Part shown: positions 62,501 to 64,000 of the stretch, one piece after another
Layout: each line of letters begins with the position of its first letter
Position numbering within the stretch: position 1 is the first letter of the stretch
Assembly (NCBI GenBank): GCA_039566865.1
Contig: CM076955.1
Location: forward strand, 20,877,501-20,941,500
Length of the DNA stretch: 64,000 nucleotides
Source: Aurelia coerulea
Taxonomy: Eukaryota; Cnidaria; Scyphozoa; Semaeostomeae; Ulmaridae
Direction: 5' to 3'
Notes under the pieces: generated by a model
What the model saw: only the letters and a program-made list of their open reading frames with translations
Told to the model about the DNA's origin: nothing
The model's database searches: none
Position numbers and translations under genes: made by a program

Positions 62501-63953
62501 AAATAAAAACCGAATAAATACAGCCTCTTTATGCAATTAGATTTACAATCCATTAAATTTGAGTGTATATTTTCAACTTTGCATCAGTTTTAATTATTTG
62601 GTTCCAAGCTACCTTATAGTTTGTTGACAGAGATAAATAGCTAACTCACGAGATGCATGTGCATGTGTAAAATTGGCCTATTGTATTTGATGATTTCGAA
62701 ACGTGAGTTGGTATTCTTTAGCTAGAGGAACGATCGCGTGCATAGGAGAGCATAGAGCTAGCCTGTGAACGGCTTTGAACGGCTTTAGCATAGAGCTTGA
62801 TTCTTTGCAAAACTTCAAAATGAAACGTGTAAAATGTTAGTGCTTAATTCTGTCAACTGAATAGATCGAAGGGAACTTTACGTTGTTTGCCATAATTCCA
62901 AAAAGAGCACATTTTTGATATCATAATTATTTGTGGAACTACAGCGTTTTTAAGTTTCATGAAAGGATGTACGAGAGGAGGTGCCTGAAGCATTGATAAA
63001 GATCAAAAATTCCATAAATGGTAAACTGATTGAGGAGAGTCAAAATGACCATTACAAGAAATTCTCAGTTTTTGACGATCTACAAGATGGTAGCAAGCAA
63101 AAGTCTGTAGCTTTTATGGTTTACGATTTAGAAATTTGATGACGTTACAACTTCAAAACTAGCACAAGTTTTGTAAATGCTGTAACTCTGAAAATATTGA
63201 CGATATCAAAATGCTCTTTCTGGAATTATGGCTAACTACTTAAAGTTCCCTTCGATCTATTCAGTTGAAAGAATTATTCAATAAAATTTTACACATTTAA
63301 TTTTCAAAGTTTTGCAAAGATTCAAGCCCTATGCTGCGTAGGGGCTCGCTTTGTCTATTTATGGATCGCCTCCATATCTCCGTCAACTAACTGAACTCCT
63401 TCCATTTATATTTTCAGGTTGAAGGTGAACTCTTTCCAGACTTGAGAGGGAAAAAATTGTATTTGCGAACAGTAAATGTGGAGGAGATGATAGTGACAGA
63501 TTTCATTGAGAAAGGTGTTGAAGTGTTCAAAGAAAATACGATTGGTCCTCAAAGGTAAAACTAATCTCTACATTTTCACTCACACCAAGATCCAGAACTT
63601 TCAGACGGCTGAACTTTCGGACAAAATATTATTTGAAAATTTTTTGTCCGAATTACATTTGAAAGTGTCAGGAATTTTTTTAGCTAAATTCTTTGACATA
63701 CTTATCGTATGCTCGCAATACTTATGTATCGTATGCTCGCGATACTTAAAGGGACTGTACAAGACTTTTGTACTAATGAAATAATTATCGAATTATCGTT
63801 GACCATAATTCTTAATTAGGACTTAATCAAATTCCTGATTTCTCTAGGTACTTGGAAGCGTACAAAATATACCATGATCTCTTGACTGGCAAAGCTGACA
63901 CAGAAAATGCAAATTTTCTTCAAGAATTTCATGCACTGGGGTCATTCTCCAAA
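53446..63953 (+). CDS. Axonemal dynein heavy chain, N-terminal tail (partial; 13 exons, 1614 nt, 538 codons)
   Basis: Dynein heavy chains are the ATP-driven motors of cilia. The thirteen exons join with compatible phases into 538 codons without a stop. RYYHYITKGV (about residues 161-170), LRKAIVDYILKDESERKR, APVPWHKTY, NRFVDIDEIF, SFFSCVASVMSIQLRSM, FDPQFNEIRDV and, across the 61478/63418 junction, SLPRVEGELFPDL follow the order of matching segments in the N-terminal tail of single-headed inner-arm chains (DNAH3/7/12 type), which I know from family memory, not from a search. Linker, AAA+ ring and stalk lie downstream. The exact paralogue is not determined. Introns hold little beyond the elements listed separately; those after 53547, 55052, 57746 and 60628 show nothing I can name. 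The start codon is not certain. Confidence 0.88.
54146..54329 (+). CDS. Dynein exon, phase 0 to 1
   Basis: Acceptor TTTCTTTGCAG; donor A|GTATCC, which is weak. It encodes VLKHSEHPPIMRDSSW and a basic tail KLRPAKKR. The frame stays open past the donor to 54400, so the exon end is set by phase agreement with the exon at 54968 rather than by a stop. Confidence 0.75.
54359..54652. mobile_element. Fold-back (inverted-repeat) element in a dynein intron
   Basis: CTGCAGGCCTTGTGCAC...CCATGGTTTTCTTGTCTAAG...CTGGCTCAAGAATT (54361-54448) is an imperfect inverted copy of AAGAATTTTTGAGCCATATG...GCAGGAAAACCATG...GCAAGGTCTGCACTG (54553-54651). The arms of about 90 bp enclose a spacer of about 100 bp with no coding capacity. 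It begins about 30 bp after a splice donor. No target duplication was identified. Confidence 0.6.
54968..55052 (+). CDS. Dynein exon, phase 1 to 2
   Basis: The acceptor region reads ATTAGCTAG, two AGs 4 bp apart. Only the first (exon starting CTAGC) joins the upstream phase and keeps the frame: SIDDPGLIRRKTPRPHLRTR. Using the second would reach TGA within the exon. Donor GT|GTAAGT is strong. The product is a basic, probably disordered segment. Confidence 0.75.
55752..55860 (+). CDS. Dynein exon, phase 2 to 0
   Basis: Acceptor TTTCACTACAG; donor GAG|GTGTGT. It encodes WPGSRPLTPIQQINVIQ and ends EPSQRDME, which joins directly to RYYHYITKG of the next exon. Confidence 0.8.
55870..55995. repeat. 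C-rich low-complexity stretch with an 11-C run
   Basis: Short C-rich segments alternate with TCTATTAG and AATAA (CCCCCTCTCTATTAG, CTTCCCTCTCTATTAG, AAGCCCCCC, AAACCCCCCCCCCC at 55979-55992). It looks like the degenerate end of a dispersed repeat; the homopolymer is prone to length error. Confidence 0.6.
56371..56563 (+). CDS. Dynein exon with RYYHYITKG motif, phase 0 to 1
   Basis: Acceptor TTATTCCAG; donor G|GTAAGG. It encodes RYYHYITKGVPATSIMP, then a charged helix-like stretch ending MIEQLKTEIAEDYSFSLRKAI. The aromatic YY.YI..G motif followed by an E-DY-S--K-I-D pattern is the segment that most clearly marks the N terminus of DNAH3/7/12-type chains. Confidence 0.9.
56594..57349. mobile_element. 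TTAA-flanked inverted-repeat element (piggyBac-like MITE)
   Basis: TTAA stands at 56590-56593 and 57350-57353. Directly inside are inverted ends: left AGACCCATTCCTAACCATGA and right, complemented, AGAGGCATAGCTAACCATGA, both followed by TCCTTTG. TTAA target duplications are the hallmark of piggyBac transposition (family knowledge). No transposase frame is present, so it was non-autonomous. A second inverted-repeat element lies within it. Confidence 0.7.
56681..57282. mobile_element. Nested inverted-repeat element with CCGGGTGAGTCA ends (mariner-like MITE)
   Basis: The left end CCGGGTGAGTCAAAAAAG...CCCCGTTTG is inverted at the right end as CAAACGGGG...TTGACTCACCCGG, giving terminal repeats of about 35 bp. 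TA precedes the left end and TG follows the right, possibly a mutated TA duplication as made by mariner elements. No transposase is encoded. A short + strand open frame inside (56708-56983) is judged incidental. Confidence 0.7.
57671..57746 (+). CDS. Dynein exon, phase 1 to 2
   Basis: Acceptor CTCCTCATAG; donor AG|GTATGA. It encodes VDYILKDESERKRLHIAA and IPTPFKI. IVDYILKD continues the SLRKAI of the previous exon across the junction and corresponds to the conserved IVDFVLKD-type segment of the family. Confidence 0.9.
58356..58475 (+). CDS. Dynein exon, phase 2 to 2
   Basis: Acceptor TTTTGTTTCAG; donor AG|GTACGT. It encodes IRAPVPWHKTYAIAKEL, then LFTINSVMTELQTIWHQR. The P-PW---Y pattern followed by a helix ending in W is conserved in the tails of these dyneins. 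Confidence 0.9.
58727..58852 (+). CDS. Dynein exon, phase 2 to 2
   Basis: Acceptor TTATCTTGCAG; donor GT|GTAAGT. It encodes FSKNRFVDIDEIFKSG and FEALIKKQCSKAREHLIK. The R-VD--E motif and following helix keep the family order. Confidence 0.9.
59033..59097. repeat. Short (TCTGTAAA)n-like repeat in a dynein intron
   Basis: TCTGTAAA recurs about six times with A-run length changes. It is set in a longer low-complexity stretch (about 58960-59340) rich in AAATCT and GAAAATC motifs. No gene is seen in this intron. Confidence 0.7.
59458..59653 (+). CDS. Dynein exon, phase 2 to 0
   Basis: Acceptor TTTTTTTGTCTCTAG; donor GAG|GTATTA. It encodes WIPACGDVLKSLKDHWIHL, then QLIQSFFSCVASVMSIQLRS and SLNDFLQFLNRYE. 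The L-SFF-C-A--M--QL---- --S--DF segment is one of the most characteristic parts of the tail. Confidence 0.92.
59977..60132. repeat. Small fold-back in a dynein intron
   Basis: AGGGCCTCTTTTAA (59977-59990) is inverted exactly at 60119-60132 as TTAAAAGAGGCCCT. Pairing continues partly inside (AATTGCCCCCTTAG against GATTGCCCCCTGAG is a direct, not inverted, match). It could be a very short miniature element; no target duplication was found. Confidence 0.5.
60575..60628 (+). CDS. Dynein mini-exon (18 codons), phase 0 to 0
   Basis: Acceptor TTTTTCTCCTCAG; donor CAG|GTAAGG. It encodes NGNYFESPYEDLKFVQPQ. It is symmetric, so skipping would remove 18 residues without a frameshift; it bridges the DF-FLNRYE helix and the ITVNVLIRDRQITFDP strand region. 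Confidence 0.85.
61353..61478 (+). CDS. Dynein exon with two competing donors, phase 0 to 0
   Basis: Acceptor TTCTTGTTTTCAG. It encodes VITVNVLIRDRQITFDPQFN, EIRDVIVRCFTDIVGKAESL and PR. The end at 61478 uses the unusual donor CGG|GTTCGT, chosen because it gives SLPR|VEGELFPDL with the next exon, matching the conserved IPR-E-LY segment of the family. A better-looking donor, G|GTAAGG at 61456, lies 23 bp upstream, but joining there to 63418 would give an immediate TGA. Confidence 0.85.
61524..62034. mobile_element. Mutator-like miniature element, 511 bp, with exact 9-bp target duplication
   Basis: ATGAAAACA is present at 61515-61523 and 62035-62043. The element starts AGCATAGGGCTCAAAT and ends ATTTGAGCCCTATGTT. 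Long inverted arms of over 100 bp continue inside (TCTGCCGTGG...TTGATATCTTGATT against AATCAAGATATCAATAAAT...CCACGGCAGA). A 9-bp duplication with long arms is characteristic of Mutator-like elements (family knowledge). There is no coding capacity. Confidence 0.8.
62364..62435 (+). tRNA. tRNA-Thr (anticodon CGT), intronless, in a dynein intron
   Basis: A full cloverleaf is seen by eye. The acceptor stem GGCGCGA pairs with TCGTGCC (one G-T pair), the D stem is GCC/GGC, and the anticodon stem TCGGT/ACCGA encloses loop CTCGTAA with anticodon CGT at 62396-62398, reading ACG (threonine). The T stem ACGGG/CCCGT encloses TTCAAGT. The internal promoter A box TGGCCAAGTGG (62371-62381) fits TRGCNNARYGG, and the B box GGTTCAAGTCC (62414-62424) has one change from consensus. 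TTTT follows at 62435-62438 as a polymerase III terminator. There is no encoded CCA, as expected for a eukaryotic nuclear gene. It lies in the same orientation as the host gene, inside its largest intron. Confidence 0.92.
62749..63335. mobile_element. Second Mutator-like miniature element, about 587 bp, with imperfect 9-bp target duplication
   Basis: Left end AGCATAGAGCT (62749, with a second copy of these bases at 62787) and right end AAGCCCTATGCT. Long inverted arms include AATAGATCGAAGGGAACTTT...TTGATATC against GATATCAAAATG...AAGTTCCCTTCGATCTATT. Flanks GCATAGGAG (62740-62748) and GCGTAGGGG (63336-63344) match at 7 of 9 positions. The centre (GATTTAGAAATTTGATGACG) is shared with the element at 61524, so the two belong to one family. 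Confidence 0.7.
63418..63554 (+). CDS. Dynein exon, phase 0 to 2
   Basis: Acceptor TTTATATTTTCAG; donor AG|GTAAAA. It encodes VEGELFPDLRGKKLYLRTVN, then EEMIVTDFIEKGVEVFKEN and TIGPQ. It contains the E-L-PDL segment that continues SLPR of the previous exon, followed by the helix that in the family ends near a P--YL/HL---Y motif. Confidence 0.9.
63848..63953 (+). CDS. Dynein exon (last in window), phase 2 to 0
   Basis: Acceptor TGATTTCTCTAG; donor AAA|GTAGGT. It encodes YLEAYKIYHDLLTGKADTEN and ANFLQEFHALGSFSK. YL--Y--Y--L--GKA----- -FL-E follows the family pattern. The gene continues beyond the right edge of the window. Confidence 0.9.
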
Positions 63954-64000
63954 GTAGGTTCACTGTCGTTGTTCTTCCATTACTTTAAAATGATTGTCAC

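Noticed and set aside
62323..62553. Minus-strand open frame of 76 codons with ARTGLEPVIFGLRDRRLTT.
   Set aside because: It is the antisense translation of the tRNA-Thr gene and its flanks, a common false protein call.

Overview
The window looks like animal nuclear DNA: AT-rich, with a multi-exon gene split by GT-AG introns, a nuclear-type tRNA gene, small inverted-repeat transposons, and about 50 kb of satellite DNA. The coding sequence is an axonemal dynein heavy chain, so the organism builds motile cilia. The compact introns (about 0.25-1.9 kb) and AT-rich base composition would suit a marine invertebrate such as a cnidarian, but that is only a guess. Nothing is bacterial or viral in character.

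Layout. (1) 1-39616: a head-to-tail satellite of about 167 bp per monomer, roughly 237 monomers, with two main monomer classes and multi-monomer duplications (offsets of 7, 8, 14 and 19 monomers measured exactly). Every monomer carries a dyad with arms AACCTCAT/ATGAGGTT. (2) 39617-50284: an unrelated satellite of 162 bp per monomer, about 66 monomers, sitting between satellite-1 sequences with abrupt junctions. 162 is 54 codons, and much of the block is open on the minus strand, but frame-breaking deletions have themselves been amplified, so a working protein is unlikely. (3) 50285-51480: decayed satellite-1 monomers with one decayed satellite-2 monomer among them. (4) 51540-52020: a third, degenerate tandem repeat of about 135 bp. 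(5) 52021-53445: largely unique DNA that probably holds the promoter and 5' end of the following gene. (6) 53446-63953 and beyond: thirteen internal exons on the + strand, together 538 codons with all phases compatible, encoding the N-terminal tail of an axonemal dynein heavy chain related to the single-headed inner-arm group (DNAH3/DNAH7/DNAH12 type). The motor is outside the window.

The dynein introns hold transposon relics: a TTAA-flanked inverted-repeat element with a second, mariner-like inverted-repeat element nested in it, two related Mutator-like miniature elements with 9-bp target duplications, and two further fold-backs. A complete tRNA-Thr(CGT) gene lies in the largest intron between the two Mutator-like elements.

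The main points of interest are the nucleosome-scale satellite with a long dyad in each unit (a candidate centromeric satellite), the codon-periodic second satellite inside it, and the dynein gene starting within a few kilobases of the array, with one exon that has competing splice donors.
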